A DNA stretch of 64,000 bases from positions 124,001-188,000 of the forward strand of contig NZ_QAJM01000007.1 in assembly GCF_003852405.1 (NCBI RefSeq), written 5' to 3'. The DNA comes from Pseudomonas sp. KBW05. Lineage in GTDB: Bacteria > Pseudomonadota > Gammaproteobacteria > Pseudomonadales > Pseudomonadaceae. Position numbers and translations under genes: made by a program. Shown here piece by piece: positions 47,949 to 57,628 of the stretch (position 1 is its first letter; every line of letters starts with the position of its first letter). Under the pieces are notes generated by a model. The model was not told where the DNA came from. It saw nothing but the letters and a program-made list of their open reading frames with translations, and made no database searches.

Positions 47949-49747
47949 AACCATTCGTCCTGCATCGCGAGGCACGTATCATCGCGTGCCTCCAGAATCG
48001 CCAGTTCATGATGGCAGCCCGGTACTTCCCAGGTCAGGAAGTAGCGGGCGGCCTGGAGCTTGCCTTTATAGAAGGCCGCGTCGGCCGCATTGCCCCTGGC
48101 CAGCCCTTCTTCGGCGCGAATCGCTTGTTCCAGCCAGCGCCAGCCAATCACCGTGTGCCCAAACACCTTCAAGTACAGCGCCGAGTTCGCCAGGCTGCTG
48201 TTGACCTTGCCCTGGGCGAGATCCGTGAGCAGGCCGAGGGTGACGCTTTGCAGGCGGTTGACCAGGTGTTCCAACGGTTCCCGTAGCGCGGTCAGCGTCG
48301 GGTATTCCTGCGCCCGGGCGCCGGTTTCGGCGATCAGTCTGATGAGTTGCTTCAAGCCTGCACCGCCGTTCTGCGCCAGCTTGCGCCCCAGCAAGTCCAG
48401 GGACTGGATGCCGTGGGTGCCTTCGTGGATCGGGTTCAGGCGGTTGTCGCGGTAGTACTGCTCCACCGGGTATTCGCGGGTGTAGCCGTGGCCGCCGAGG
48501 ATCTGGATCGCCAGTTCGTTGGCCTTGAGGCAGAACTCCGACGGCCAGGATTTGACGATGGGGGTGAGCAGGTCGAGCAGTTCGTGGGCCTGCTTGCGCT
48601 CGGCTTCGGCGGCCAGGGTGGTGGTGTCGTCGAACAGGCGCGCGGCGTACAGGCCGAGGTCAAAGGCGCCTTCGACGTAGGCTTTTTGTGTGAGCAGCAT
48701 GCGTTTTATATCGGCGTGCTGAATGATCGATACCGGTGCAGTCGTAGGATCTTTGCTATCCGGAAGGCGGCCCTGGGGACGCTCGCGGGCGTATTCCAAG
48801 GAGTACAGGTAGCCGGCGTAACCCAGCATCACCGCGCCCATGCCCACGCCGATACGCGCTTCGTTCATCATCTGGAACATGCAACTCAAACCCTGGTGCG
48901 GCTTGCCCACCAGATAGCCGACACAGTTGCCGTTATCGCCGAAGTTCAGCGCAGTAGACGTGGTGCCGCGCCAACCCATCTTGTGGAAAAGCCCAGCCAG
49001 CAACACATCGTTGCGCTCGCCCAGGCTGCCGTCGTCGTTGACCAGGAACTTGGGCACGATAAACAGCGAAATGCCCTTCACCCCGGCGGGGGCGTCCGGC
49101 AGCTTGGCCAGCACCATGTGCACGATATTTTCCGACAGCGGATGGTCGCCGCCGGAGATGAAGATCTTATTACCCTTGAGTCGATAGCTGCCGTCAGCCG
49201 CAGGTTCTGCGCGTGTACGAATATCCGACAACGATGAGCCTGCATGGGGTTCGGTCAGGGCCATGGTGCCGAAGAAACGCCCGTCGATCATCGGTTGCAG
49301 GAAGCGTTGCTTCTGCTCCTCGGTGCCGAAGCTTTCGATCAGGTTGGCGGCGCCCATGGTCAGGAACGGGTAGGACGTGGACGCGGCGTTGGCCGATTGG
49401 AAGTGCGCAAAGCATGCCTGGGAGAGCAGGGTAGGCAACTGCATGCCACCGGCTTCGAAGCTGCGCGCGGCGTTGAGGAAGCCGGCTTCCAGGAAGGCAT
49501 CGACGGCCGGCTTGACCTCGGGAATCAGGATGGCTGCGCCGTTTTCGTAGCGCGGTTCGTTTTCGTCGTTCTTGCGGTTATGGGGGGCGAAGTGCTTTTC
49601 GGCGATGCTGCGCGCGGTGCTGATGGCCGCATCGAAGGTTTCCCGATTGTGCTCGGCAAACCGCTCGCGCTGGGTCAGGCCCTCGGCATCGAGGACTTCG
49701 TACAGCTCGAAAGCCAGATTGCGGGAACTGAGCAGCGTCTCGGACAT
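47945..49747 (-). CDS. Acyl-CoA dehydrogenase
   Basis: This 600-aa FAD-dependent acyl-CoA dehydrogenase is of the long type with a C-terminal extension. It shows the FAD site MALTEPHAGSSLSDIRT, the KIFISGGDHPL stretch, and the catalytic base in NPIHEGTHGIQSLDLLGRK, where Glu in HEGTHG fits the usual position. It probably acts in beta-oxidation on fatty acyl-CoA; chain length is unknown. It is a single gene with REPIN I upstream. Confidence 0.93.
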   Translation of the reverse strand: MSETLLSSRNLAFELYEVLDAEGLTQRERFAEHNRETFDAAISTARSIAEKHFAPHNRKNDENEPRYENGAAILIPEVKPAVDAFLEAGFLNAARSFEAGGMQLPTLLSQACFAHFQSANAASTSYPFLTMGAANLIESFGTEEQKQRFLQPMIDGRFFGTMALTEPHAGSSLSDIRTRAEPAADGSYRLKGNKIFISGGDHPLSENIVHMVLAKLPDAPAGVKGISLFIVPKFLVNDDGSLGERNDVLLAGLFHKMGWRGTTSTALNFGDNGNCVGYLVGKPHQGLSCMFQMMNEARIGVGMGAVMLGYAGYLYSLEYARERPQGRLPDSKDPTTAPVSIIQHADIKRMLLTQKAYVEGAFDLGLYAARLFDDTTTLAAEAERKQAHELLDLLTPIVKSWPSEFCLKANELAIQILGGHGYTREYPVEQYYRDNRLNPIHEGTHGIQSLDLLGRKLAQNGGAGLKQLIRLIAETGARAQEYPTLTALREPLEHLVNRLQSVTLGLLTDLAQGKVNSSLANSALYLKVFGHTVIGWRWLEQAIRAEEGLARGNAADAAFYKGKLQAARYFLTWEVPGCHHELAILEARDDTCLAMQDEWF

Positions 49748-49867
49748 GGCGGCTTACCTATGTGGGAATAGGGCCGAGTCTAAGTGCGCAAATGGAGGGT
49801 GGATAGCAAGATTGATTTGGGTGATGGAGGGGCAAAACGCGAATAGGGGAGAGAAACGCGGTCCAAA

Positions 49868-49956
49868 TGTGGGAGCGGGCTTGCTCGCGAATGCAGAGTG
49901 TCAGTCACTGAATTATTGACTGACCCACCGCATTCGCGAGCAAGCCCGCTCCCACA
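49868..49956. repeat. REPIN I (GCGGGCTTGCTCGCGA type)
   Basis: Inverted arms as in REPIN F with almost the same spacer (GAGTGTCAGTCACTGAATTATTGAC); unit length 89. It lies between the ends of putA and the start of the acyl-CoA dehydrogenase gene. Confidence 0.93.
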
Positions 49957-49977
49957 TTTTTTACCGCGTTTCTTCAG

Positions 49978-52900
49978 TTAGCCGATGGTCATCAGGCTGG
50001 CGTTACCGCCCGCTGCCGCGGTGTTAACGCTCAACGCCCGCTCGATCACCAGGCGCTCCAGCGCAATCGCCGTCTCGCCTTGGGACAAACCATGCACCCC
50101 GACAATCGCACCACTGCGCTGCGCCACTTGCTGGCACACCGCACGCAGTTGGTCGGAATCACCGTGGTGCAGGACCGCATCAAACACCACCTCGTCCTTG
50201 GTCCAGTCAGCCACACGCTTGATCTTCGCCTGAATCTCTTTAGGCAGGCGTGGGAACACGGCCTTGGTCAAGTCAGTCTCTGGCCATACCGCCGAACCGC
50301 CTACCGCCAGTACGGCGGCCAGTTGGGTCAGCAGGTCGCTTTCCACGTCTGCCAGGCACAATACGTGCTCGCGGGGCAGGATGGCGTAGCTGTTGCGCTC
50401 GCCGGTCGGGCCAGCCAGTTGGCGAGTGATACCGCTTTGGGATTGCGCGGCGAACTGGTCGCACAGAGCGCTCAGGTCGCTGAGTTTATGGCTGTCGGCC
50501 CAGGTTTTCAGGGCGGTCAGCGGTTGGCTCATGGCGTCACGCAGGCGCAGATCCGGTGCGGCCAGTTTGTCGCCCCGTGCGAAGGATTGCTCGATGGCAT
50601 CCGTAGGACGAGTCGAGAGCAGGCGGTACAGGTACAACGGACCACCGGCTTTCGGGCCAGTGCCCGACAGGCCTTCGCCGCCGAACGGCTGCACACCGAC
50701 CACGGCGCCGACGATGTTGCGGTTCACATAGACGTTACCGGCATGGACGTTGTCGATCACCTTGGCGATAGTCTCGTCGATACGGGTGTGCACGCCCAGG
50801 GTCAAGCCGTAGCCCGACGCGTTGATCTGGCCGATGAGTTGGTCGATCTCTTTGCGCTTGTAGCGCACCACGTGCAGGACCGGGCCGAAGATCTCCCGTT
50901 GCAGTTCGTCGAAGCTTTCCAGTTCGATCAGGGTCGGCATCACGAAGGTGCCGCGCTTGATCTCTTCGCCGTCGGCAATTGCCACCTGGTACACATTGCG
51001 GCCTTTGTCGCGCATGGCCTGGATGTGCTTCTCGATGCCGGCCTTGGCTTCGGCGTCGATCACCGGGCCGATGTCGACCGACAGGCGCTCCGGGTTGCCC
51101 AGGCGGCATTCCGCCATGGCGCCCTTGAGCATTTCGATGACGCGGTCTGCAGAATCTTCCTGCAAGCACAGTACACGCAGGGCCGAGCAACGTTGGCCGG
51201 CACTGTCGAAGGCCGAGGACACCACATCGATGACCACTTGTTCGGTCAACGCGGAGGAGTCGACGATCATTGCGTTCTGGCCGCCGGTTTCGGCGATCAG
51301 CGGGATCGGTCGGCCCTGGGCATCCAGGCGTCCGGCGACATTGCGTTGCAGCAGGCGCGCCACTTCGGTGGAGCCGGTGAACATCACACCTTTGACGCGA
51401 TCATCACCCACCAGGCGCGCACCCACGGTTTCGCCCTGGCCCGGCAGCAATTGCAGCACGCCTTCCGGGATGCCCGCTTCCAGCAGGATGCGCACGGCTT
51501 GTGCAGCGACCAGCGGGGTTTGCTCGGCAGGCTTGGCCAGTACCGGGTTGCCGGCGGCCAGTGCAGCGGCAACCTGGCCGCTGAAGATGGCCAGCGGGAA
51601 GTTCCACGGGCTGATGCAGACCACCGGGCCCAGTGGGCGGTGGGCGTCGTTGGTGAAATCGTTGCGTGCCTGCACCGCGTAGTAGCGCAGGAAGTCCACG
51701 GCTTCGCGCACTTCGGCAATGGCGTTGGCGAAGGTCTTGCCGGCTTCACGGGCCAGCAGGCCCATCAGCGGTTGGATCTCGCCTTCCATCAGGTCGGCGG
51801 CGCGCTCCAGGATCGCCGCACGTTCGGCGGGCGGGGTCGCCTGCCAGATCGGGCCGGCGTTGATGGCGCATTGGATCGCGTTATCCACGTCTTCGACGGT
51901 GGCTTCTTGCACATGGCCGACCACATCACGCAGGTCGGACGGGTTCAGCACCGGTGCGGCGGGTTGGTTGCTGGCGGCGCAACCGAGCATCGGCGCGGCT
52001 TTCCAGTTGTTGTGCGCCGTTGCCAGCAGGGCGCAGGACAGCGATGCCAGGCGGTGTTCGTTGGCCAGGTCGATACCGGCCGAGTTGGCGCGCTCGCTGC
52101 CGTACAGGTCGCGCGGCAATGGAATACGCGGGTGCGGCAGGCCGAAGCCGCCTTCCAGCGTGGCCATTTGCTCGATGCTGGCCACTGGATCGGCCACCAG
52201 CTCCTGAATCGAGATGGACTGGTCGGCGATGCGATTGACGAACGAGGTGTTGGCGCCGTTTTCCAGCAGGCGACGCACCAGGTAAGCCAGCAGTGTTTCG
52301 TGGGTGCCGACCGGAGCGTACACACGGCACGGACGGTTCAGCTTGCCATCGGAGACCTTGCCTACAACCTGCTCGTACAGCGGTTCACCCATGCCGTGCA
52401 GGCATTGGAACTCGTACTGGCCGGGGTAGTAGTTCTGACCGGCGATATGGTAGATGGCCGACAAGGTGTGGGCATTGTGCGTGGCGAACTGCGGGTAGAT
52501 GACTTCCGGCACCGACAGCAGTTTGCGTGCGCAGGCGATGTAGGAAACGTCGGTGTACACCTTGCGGGTGTACACCGGGTAGCCTTCCAGGCCTTCGACT
52601 TGGGCGCGCTTGATCTCGCTGTCCCAGTACGCGCCTTTTACCAGGCGGATCATCAGGCGGTGGCGGCTGCGGCGCGCCAGGTCGATGACGTAGTCGATCA
52701 CATACGGGCAACGCTTCTGGTAAGCCTGGATGACGAAACCGATGCCATTCCAGCCGGTCAGTTGCGGCTCGAAGCACAGGCGTTCAAGCAGGTCCAGGGA
52801 CAGTTCCAGGCGGTCGGCTTCTTCGGCGTCGATGTTCAAGCCGATGTCGTATTGCTTGGCCAGCAGGGTCAGCGACAGCAGGCGCGGGTACAACTCGTCC

Positions 52901-53931
52901 ATTACGCGTTCGTACTGCGCACGGCTGTAACGCGGGTGCAGTGCCGAAAGCTTGATGGAGATGCCCGGGCCTTCATAAATCCCACGGCCGTGAGAGGCTT
53001 TGCCGATGGAGTGAATAGCTTGTTCGTACGAGGCCAGGTACTTCTGCGCATCGTGTTCGGTGAGTGCGGCTTCACCGAGCATGTCGTAGGAATAACGGAA
53101 ACCCTTGGCTTCGAATTTGCTCGCGTTGGCCAGGGCTTCGGCGATGGTTTCGCCGGTGACGAACTGCTCGCCCATCAGGCGCATGGCCATGTCGACGCCC
53201 TTGCGGATCATCGGCTCGCCGCTCTTGCCGATGATGCGGCTCAGGGACGAGGTCAGGCCCGCTTCATTGTGGGTGGCGACCAGTTTGCCGGTCAGCAACA
53301 AGCCCCAGGTCGCAGCATTGACGAACAGGGACGGGCTGTTGCCCAGGTGCGGCTGCCAGTTGCCGGTGCTGATCTTGTCGCGGATCAGCGCGTCGCGAGT
53401 GCCTTTGTCCGGGATGCGCAGCAGCGCTTCGGCCAGGCACATCAGCGCCACGCCTTCCTGGGACGACAGGGAAAATTCTTGCAGCAGGCCCTGAACAATA
53501 CCGGCACGGCCGCCAGCACTCTTCTGGTTACGTAGTTTTTCGGCAATCGAGGCGGCCAGCTTGTTGGTGGCTTCAGCCATCGGTGCCGGCAGGCGAGCCT
53601 GTTCGATCAGCATTGGCACCACTTCCGGCTCAGGGCGGCGGTAAGCGGCGGTGATCGAGGCGCGCAGCACGGATTGCGGCAGGATGCTCTCGGCGAACTC
53701 CAGGAAGCACTGGTGGGCGTGGTCGGTCTGCACCTCGCCTGCGTCATCCGCGTCCTTGCTGCTCAAACCATTGAGTTCGGTCAGGGTTGCACCACCCTCC
53801 AGTTTCTCCAGGTAATTGAAAATCGCCTGCTTGATCAGCCAGTGCGGCGTGCGATCAATGGAGGTCGCGGCAGCCTTCAGGCGTTCGCGGGTCGGGTCGT
53901 CGAGTTTGACCCCAAGGGTGGTCGTAGCCAT
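49978..53931 (-). CDS. putA: Bifunctional proline dehydrogenase/P5C dehydrogenase and put repressor
   Basis: PutA oxidises proline to glutamate in two steps at the inner membrane and, when soluble, represses the put genes. The 1317-aa product has a ribbon-helix-helix DNA-binding domain at residues 1-47 (TTLGVKLDDPTRERLKAAATSIDRTPHWLIKQAI). The proline dehydrogenase barrel follows at about 240-560, then the aldehyde dehydrogenase domain at about 650-1120 with catalytic Cys in SAGQRCSALR, and a C-terminal domain. It is the trifunctional type. ATG 53931 with GAGGA ahead gives the normal start. Confidence 0.97.
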   Translation of the reverse strand: MATTTLGVKLDDPTRERLKAAATSIDRTPHWLIKQAIFNYLEKLEGGATLTELNGLSSKDADDAGEVQTDHAHQCFLEFAESILPQSVLRASITAAYRRPEPEVVPMLIEQARLPAPMAEATNKLAASIAEKLRNQKSAGGRAGIVQGLLQEFSLSSQEGVALMCLAEALLRIPDKGTRDALIRDKISTGNWQPHLGNSPSLFVNAATWGLLLTGKLVATHNEAGLTSSLSRIIGKSGEPMIRKGVDMAMRLMGEQFVTGETIAEALANASKFEAKGFRYSYDMLGEAALTEHDAQKYLASYEQAIHSIGKASHGRGIYEGPGISIKLSALHPRYSRAQYERVMDELYPRLLSLTLLAKQYDIGLNIDAEEADRLELSLDLLERLCFEPQLTGWNGIGFVIQAYQKRCPYVIDYVIDLARRSRHRLMIRLVKGAYWDSEIKRAQVEGLEGYPVYTRKVYTDVSYIACARKLLSVPEVIYPQFATHNAHTLSAIYHIAGQNYYPGQYEFQCLHGMGEPLYEQVVGKVSDGKLNRPCRVYAPVGTHETLLAYLVRRLLENGANTSFVNRIADQSISIQELVADPVASIEQMATLEGGFGLPHPRIPLPRDLYGSERANSAGIDLANEHRLASLSCALLATAHNNWKAAPMLGCAASNQPAAPVLNPSDLRDVVGHVQEATVEDVDNAIQCAINAGPIWQATPPAERAAILERAADLMEGEIQPLMGLLAREAGKTFANAIAEVREAVDFLRYYAVQARNDFTNDAHRPLGPVVCISPWNFPLAIFSGQVAAALAAGNPVLAKPAEQTPLVAAQAVRILLEAGIPEGVLQLLPGQGETVGARLVGDDRVKGVMFTGSTEVARLLQRNVAGRLDAQGRPIPLIAETGGQNAMIVDSSALTEQVVIDVVSSAFDSAGQRCSALRVLCLQEDSADRVIEMLKGAMAECRLGNPERLSVDIGPVIDAEAKAGIEKHIQAMRDKGRNVYQVAIADGEEIKRGTFVMPTLIELESFDELQREIFGPVLHVVRYKRKEIDQLIGQINASGYGLTLGVHTRIDETIAKVIDNVHAGNVYVNRNIVGAVVGVQPFGGEGLSGTGPKAGGPLYLYRLLSTRPTDAIEQSFARGDKLAAPDLRLRDAMSQPLTALKTWADSHKLSDLSALCDQFAAQSQSGITRQLAGPTGERNSYAILPREHVLCLADVESDLLTQLAAVLAVGGSAVWPETDLTKAVFPRLPKEIQAKIKRVADWTKDEVVFDAVLHHGDSDQLRAVCQQVAQRSGAIVGVHGLSQGETAIALERLVIERALSVNTAAAGGNASLMTIG

Positions 53932-54391
53932 TTTCTTATCCTCATGGGTGCCACTACCGAGTGGCATCAGCTGGCGGCAAGATTAGCTTTGCCCATGCAG
54001 AGGTGCAACCGGGTGCAACCCTTTTTATGCATGAAATTTTCAGGGGTGGGCATGAAAAAAACCGACCCTCAGCGGAATCCGCTTCACGCTGGTGCATTTA
54101 CTTCTGAGATCGGCTGTTCTTGCTCCGAAAAGGAGCAAAAACGAGGTGTTTTCCGTAATTGGTACCTGGGTGCAACTTATTCTCAAGAAACTGGTTGCAC
54201 CTTATTTGCTTTGTTGAATAGCATTCGCGCCCAAGGTGCAACCACCTCCACGAGTCGGTTCATCGGCTGACGGCTTTCCTGGGGAAACGTCAGTCATAAA
54301 TGCGCGGCACGCAGTTATGTCTACCTACTTGCAGTGGGTGGCCGTCTGACAGACCGCCGCTACATAAAAACAAAGCCAGGGCGTCACTCAT
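53932..54391. promoter_or_regulatory. putA-putP control region with five GTTGCA sites
   Basis: This 460-base divergent region carries five copies of TGCAAC or GTTGCA: 54004-54009, 54014-54019, 54171-54176, 54194-54199 (as GTTGCA) and 54237-54242. GTTGCA is the core of PutA operators in E. coli. The first two sites are 10 bases apart, one helical turn, as expected for cooperative binding. No gene is present. PutA-mediated autoregulation is inferred from the RHH domain in putA and these sites. Confidence 0.6.
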
Positions 54392-55876
54392 ATGAGCGTA
54401 AGTAATCCAACCCTGATCACGTTTGTGATCTACATCGCAGCAATGGTGCTGATTGGCTTCATGGCCTATCGCTCCACCAACAACCTTTCCGATTACATCC
54501 TCGGCGGTCGCAGCCTCGGTAGCGTGGTCACGGCGTTGTCGGCCGGTGCTTCGGACATGAGCGGCTGGTTGTTGATGGGCTTGCCCGGCGCGATCTACAT
54601 GTCCGGCCTGTCGGAAAGCTGGATCGCCATCGGCCTGATCGTCGGTGCTTACCTCAACTGGCTGTTCGTGGCCGGTCGCCTGCGGGTACAGACCGAACAC
54701 AACGGCGACGCCCTGACCCTGCCGGATTACTTCTCCAGCCGTTTCGAAGATAAAAGCGGCCTGCTGCGGATCATCTCCGCCGTGGTAATCCTGGTGTTCT
54801 TCACCATCTACTGCGCCTCCGGCATCGTCGCCGGTGCCCGCCTGTTCGAAAGCACCTTCGGCATGTCCTACGAGACTGCGTTGTGGGCCGGCGCTGCCGC
54901 GACTATTGCCTACACCTTCGTTGGTGGTTTCCTGGCAGTGAGCTGGACAGATACCGTACAAGCCACGCTGATGATCTTCGCGCTGATCCTCACGCCGATC
55001 ATCGTGCTGCTGGCCACCGGTGGCGTTGATACCACCTTCCTCGCCATCGAAGCGAAGAACCCTGACAACTTCAACATGCTGAAAAACACCACCTTCATCG
55101 GCATCATCTCGCTGATGGGCTGGGGCCTGGGTTACTTCGGCCAGCCGCACATCCTCGCGCGTTTCATGGCGGCGGATTCGGTGAAGTCGATTGCCAAGGC
55201 GCGTCGCATCTCCATGACGTGGATGATCCTGTGCCTGGGCGGCACCGTGGCGGTGGGTTTCTTTGGTATTGCTTACTTCTCGGCGCACCCGGAAGTGGCG
55301 GGTCCTGTGACCGAGAACCACGAGCGTGTGTTCATCGAACTGGCCAAGCTGCTGTTCAACCCGTGGATTGCTGGCGTGCTGCTGTCGGCCATCCTGGCGG
55401 CGGTAATGAGCACCTTGAGCTGCCAGTTGCTGGTGTGCTCCAGCGCGCTGACCGAAGACTTCTACAAGACCTTCCTGCGCAAAAACGCCTCCCAGCTTGA
55501 GCTGGTATGGGTCGGGCGCCTGATGGTGTTGCTGGTTGCGCTGATCGCCATCGCCATGGCCGCCAACCCGGAAAACCGCGTACTGGGCCTGGTGAGCTAC
55601 GCCTGGGCCGGTTTCGGCGCAGCGTTCGGCCCTGTGGTGCTGATCTCGGTGATCTGGAAAGGCATGACCCGCGACGGCGCCCTGGCCGGCATCCTGGTCG
55701 GCGCGATCACCGTGATCGTGTGGAAACACTTCGAACTGCTGGGCCTGTACGAAATCATCCCGGGCTTCATCTTCGCCAGCCTGGCGATCTACTTCGTGAG
55801 CAAGCTGGGCGCACCGACTGCGGGTATGGTCGAGCGTTTTGATGCGGCGGAGAAGGACTACAACCTCAACAAGTAA
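54392..55876 (+). CDS. putP: Sodium/proline symporter
   Basis: This is a 494-aa member of the sodium:solute symporter family with 12-13 membrane helices. It shows the SSS signature near residue 40 (LGGRSLGSVVTALSAGASDMSGWLLMGLPG) and the Na-site GWGLGYFGQPHILARFMA. It imports proline for PutA and lies divergent from putA. The ATG at 54392 starts MSVSNPTLITFVIY. A strong terminator follows. Confidence 0.96.
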   Translation: MSVSNPTLITFVIYIAAMVLIGFMAYRSTNNLSDYILGGRSLGSVVTALSAGASDMSGWLLMGLPGAIYMSGLSESWIAIGLIVGAYLNWLFVAGRLRVQTEHNGDALTLPDYFSSRFEDKSGLLRIISAVVILVFFTIYCASGIVAGARLFESTFGMSYETALWAGAAATIAYTFVGGFLAVSWTDTVQATLMIFALILTPIIVLLATGGVDTTFLAIEAKNPDNFNMLKNTTFIGIISLMGWGLGYFGQPHILARFMAADSVKSIAKARRISMTWMILCLGGTVAVGFFGIAYFSAHPEVAGPVTENHERVFIELAKLLFNPWIAGVLLSAILAAVMSTLSCQLLVCSSALTEDFYKTFLRKNASQLELVWVGRLMVLLVALIAIAMAANPENRVLGLVSYAWAGFGAAFGPVVLISVIWKGMTRDGALAGILVGAITVIVWKHFELLGLYEIIPGFIFASLAIYFVSKLGAPTAGMVERFDAAEKDYNLNK

Positions 55877-55896
55877 AAATCGCCTGTTGAGTTGAG

Positions 55897-55937
55897 AAAA
55901 CGGCCCGCGTCCTTTGGATGGCGGGCCGTTTTTTTTT
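55897..55937 (+). terminator. Rho-independent terminator of putP
   Basis: A 12-bp stem (AAAACGGCCCGC with GCGGGCCGTTTT) around a 12-base loop is followed by an uninterrupted T run, 20 bases after the putP stop. Confidence 0.9.
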
Positions 55938-55967
55938 GGGGTGGTCTGGAGGTGAAAATGCGCCGGG

Positions 55968-56357
55968 TTACAGGCTCAGTTGATCGCTGAAATGAAAGAT
56001 CATCGCACTCGCTGCGCCGATTAACCCGATAAGAGCTGTTCCGTGAAGGGCGAATTTCAGGCTGCGGGGAAACTCTGCGACTTGTTTTACGTTGATGACA
56101 CCTCGTCTTGCATTCCATCTCGGTAGCGCAATTGCTACATAGACCACACACAGTCTGGATAATCTTCCTCGTAGGCTGTTGCCCAAAAGACGTTTGTAAT
56201 TAGTCAGGAGGCTGCATTGGTCCAAGCGCCGCTCCATCGACTCCAATTTTCGATAGGCCAGAAAGATGTCAAGCGAGACAGCTAGAAGCATTGAGGCTGC
56301 CGAGCCCAATGCTATTTGGTCTTTGGTAGGGAGGTTGAGTATGTACTCAATACTCAT
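55968..56357 (-). CDS. Small two-helix membrane protein, putative immunity protein of the T6SS pair
   Basis: This 129-aa protein has two hydrophobic segments: at about 17-35 (ALGSAASMLLAVSLDIFLAY) and near the C-terminus (LHGTALIGLIGAASAMIF). It has a basic cytosolic part with many Arg. No family was recognised. Its start overlaps the end of the glycine-rich effector-like gene by 11 bases, the typical spacing of an effector followed by its immunity gene, and a membrane immunity protein fits a membrane-acting toxin. GC content is near 50 percent, lower than vgrG, so transfer is likely. Confidence 0.65.
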   Translation of the reverse strand: MSIEYILNLPTKDQIALGSAASMLLAVSLDIFLAYRKLESMERRLDQCSLLTNYKRLLGNSLRGRLSRLCVVYVAIALPRWNARRGVINVKQVAEFPRSLKFALHGTALIGLIGAASAMIFHFSDQLSL

Positions 56358-57294
56358 ACAGTACCTCTCCGGCGGCTGCGCCAATCTCGCTGCCCCAATT
56401 GCCGAAAGCCGCGCCCATTGCGCCGCCTGCTATCAAAAGACAGCTCAGGGCGAGTGGCCCGGTTGTCGGAGCCATTACCGCTATACACAAGCCCATTCCC
56501 ATCTGGCCTCCAATGATTCCTCCTGCTACACCAACGGTTAATTTACCGGCTTCCACATACTTCGCTTTTCGGCATTGCTCCCCTCTCCCGGTAGAACACG
56601 CTTCCTTGATCTCCAGTGCCGTCGACGTCGTACTAAGCGCTATTCCCAACGGCGTGCCGTGTTTAAGCAGCTTCGCCGTCTTCGAAATTTTGGCAATCGT
56701 TTCTGCGTATCGATTTATCTCCCCGGTGTGCAAATAGCTCCTGGCCGAGATCCCCAGCATCTTCTTGATTGAACCTTCATTGCGCAGGCCCGTGCCATAC
56801 CGCGCAAAGCTGCGCATTTGCGCTTCCAGTTTGGCAAACAGCACTTGGCGGCGCGCCAGGAAGTCATCGCGCGCAGCGCCACCGCCCCGGCGCAGCGATT
56901 GTTTATGCAGGGCCTCAATCTCATCGAGAGTTTTCACGATTTCCTGCAAATGCCGACTCCCGGCATCCCCTGCAGTACCGATTCCCAGCGACGCGTATCC
57001 CAGCAACTTTTGCAGCAAATCATAATTCTGTAGCGCAAAGGCATCCCCGCCATGAGCCATCACGCTATGGCGAATATCCCAAGCCGCGCACATCAGCCGT
57101 GACTCCTCCGAGGTGCGGGCGGCAACCGTCTCGTCACCCATGATCACGAGTTGTCCCGGTAGCACCACCACATTGCGGATATGGGTATTCAGCGCGTCAA
57201 ACTTGGCTTCGGCGTGCTTGCTTAATCGCAAGCTAGCCTTGAGCTCCACGGACGTTTGTTGATGGTAATTAAGAAAGGCGTAGGGCTGAGGCAT
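56347..57294 (-). CDS. Putative T6SS membrane-acting effector with glycine-zipper C-terminus
   Basis: This is a 315-aa protein. Residues 1-205 are mixed helical and charged. Residues about 210-315 hold Gly/Ala-rich hydrophobic helices (KLTVGVAGGIIGGQMGMG, LALSCLLIAGGAMGAAFG) of glycine-zipper type, as seen in pore-forming or membrane-depolarising toxins. Two Cys pairs flank this part (C233, C241, C270, C285). No enzymatic motif was found. It lies divergent from vgrG and ahead of a small two-helix membrane protein, so an effector role is inferred. ATG 57294 (MPQPYAFLNY) is preferred; an ATG 66 bases earlier is possible. Confidence 0.65.
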   Translation of the reverse strand: MPQPYAFLNYHQQTSVELKASLRLSKHAEAKFDALNTHIRNVVVLPGQLVIMGDETVAARTSEESRLMCAAWDIRHSVMAHGGDAFALQNYDLLQKLLGYASLGIGTAGDAGSRHLQEIVKTLDEIEALHKQSLRRGGGAARDDFLARRQVLFAKLEAQMRSFARYGTGLRNEGSIKKMLGISARSYLHTGEINRYAETIAKISKTAKLLKHGTPLGIALSTTSTALEIKEACSTGRGEQCRKAKYVEAGKLTVGVAGGIIGGQMGMGLCIAVMAPTTGPLALSCLLIAGGAMGAAFGNWGSEIGAAAGEVLYEY

Positions 57295-57628
57295 CACAAG
57301 CACCCCAGCGATTCGATGTAGAGACGACTGGCCATGAACACATTCCTTTTGCATGAACATGGCTGCGAAATTTAATCAGTCGTCAGGACGGCGTCGTGGT
57401 TATGCGGGAGGGAATTTGGGGTGTTTTTTTGAGTTTGGGAAACGGGCTACGCAGCAATGAAAGGCTTCCGTCAGACGCCTGCATTTTCAGGCTGAAAACC
57501 CACGCAAAAGTGCAGAGGCGAAAAGCAAACCCATGCCGTAAGGATTTACTGATTTGTTCGCGCCGTGATCAGCAGGGCAAATGCCTGAGGCACTATCCCC
57601 CGCCCACTCCTTCGCAGAGAAACACCGG
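57295..57628. promoter_or_regulatory. Divergent region between effector-like gene and vgrG
   Basis: This is a 334-base gap without a gene. Inverted 8-base copies GACGACTG (about 57323) and CAGTCGTC (about 57377) lie near the minus-strand start. No clear sigma-54 or sigma-70 promoter could be picked by eye. Its role in co-expressing both arms of the island is inferred from layout. Confidence 0.3.

Noticed and set aside
47945-48286. 6S RNA downstream of the zapA-like gene
   Set aside because: The acyl-CoA dehydrogenase gene overlaps the zapA-like stop, leaving no space; no 6S-like sequence seen.
50080-53535. 1151-codon open frame on plus opposite putA
   Set aside because: Same effect of high third-position GC; no start signal and no recognisable domain, while putA is full length.
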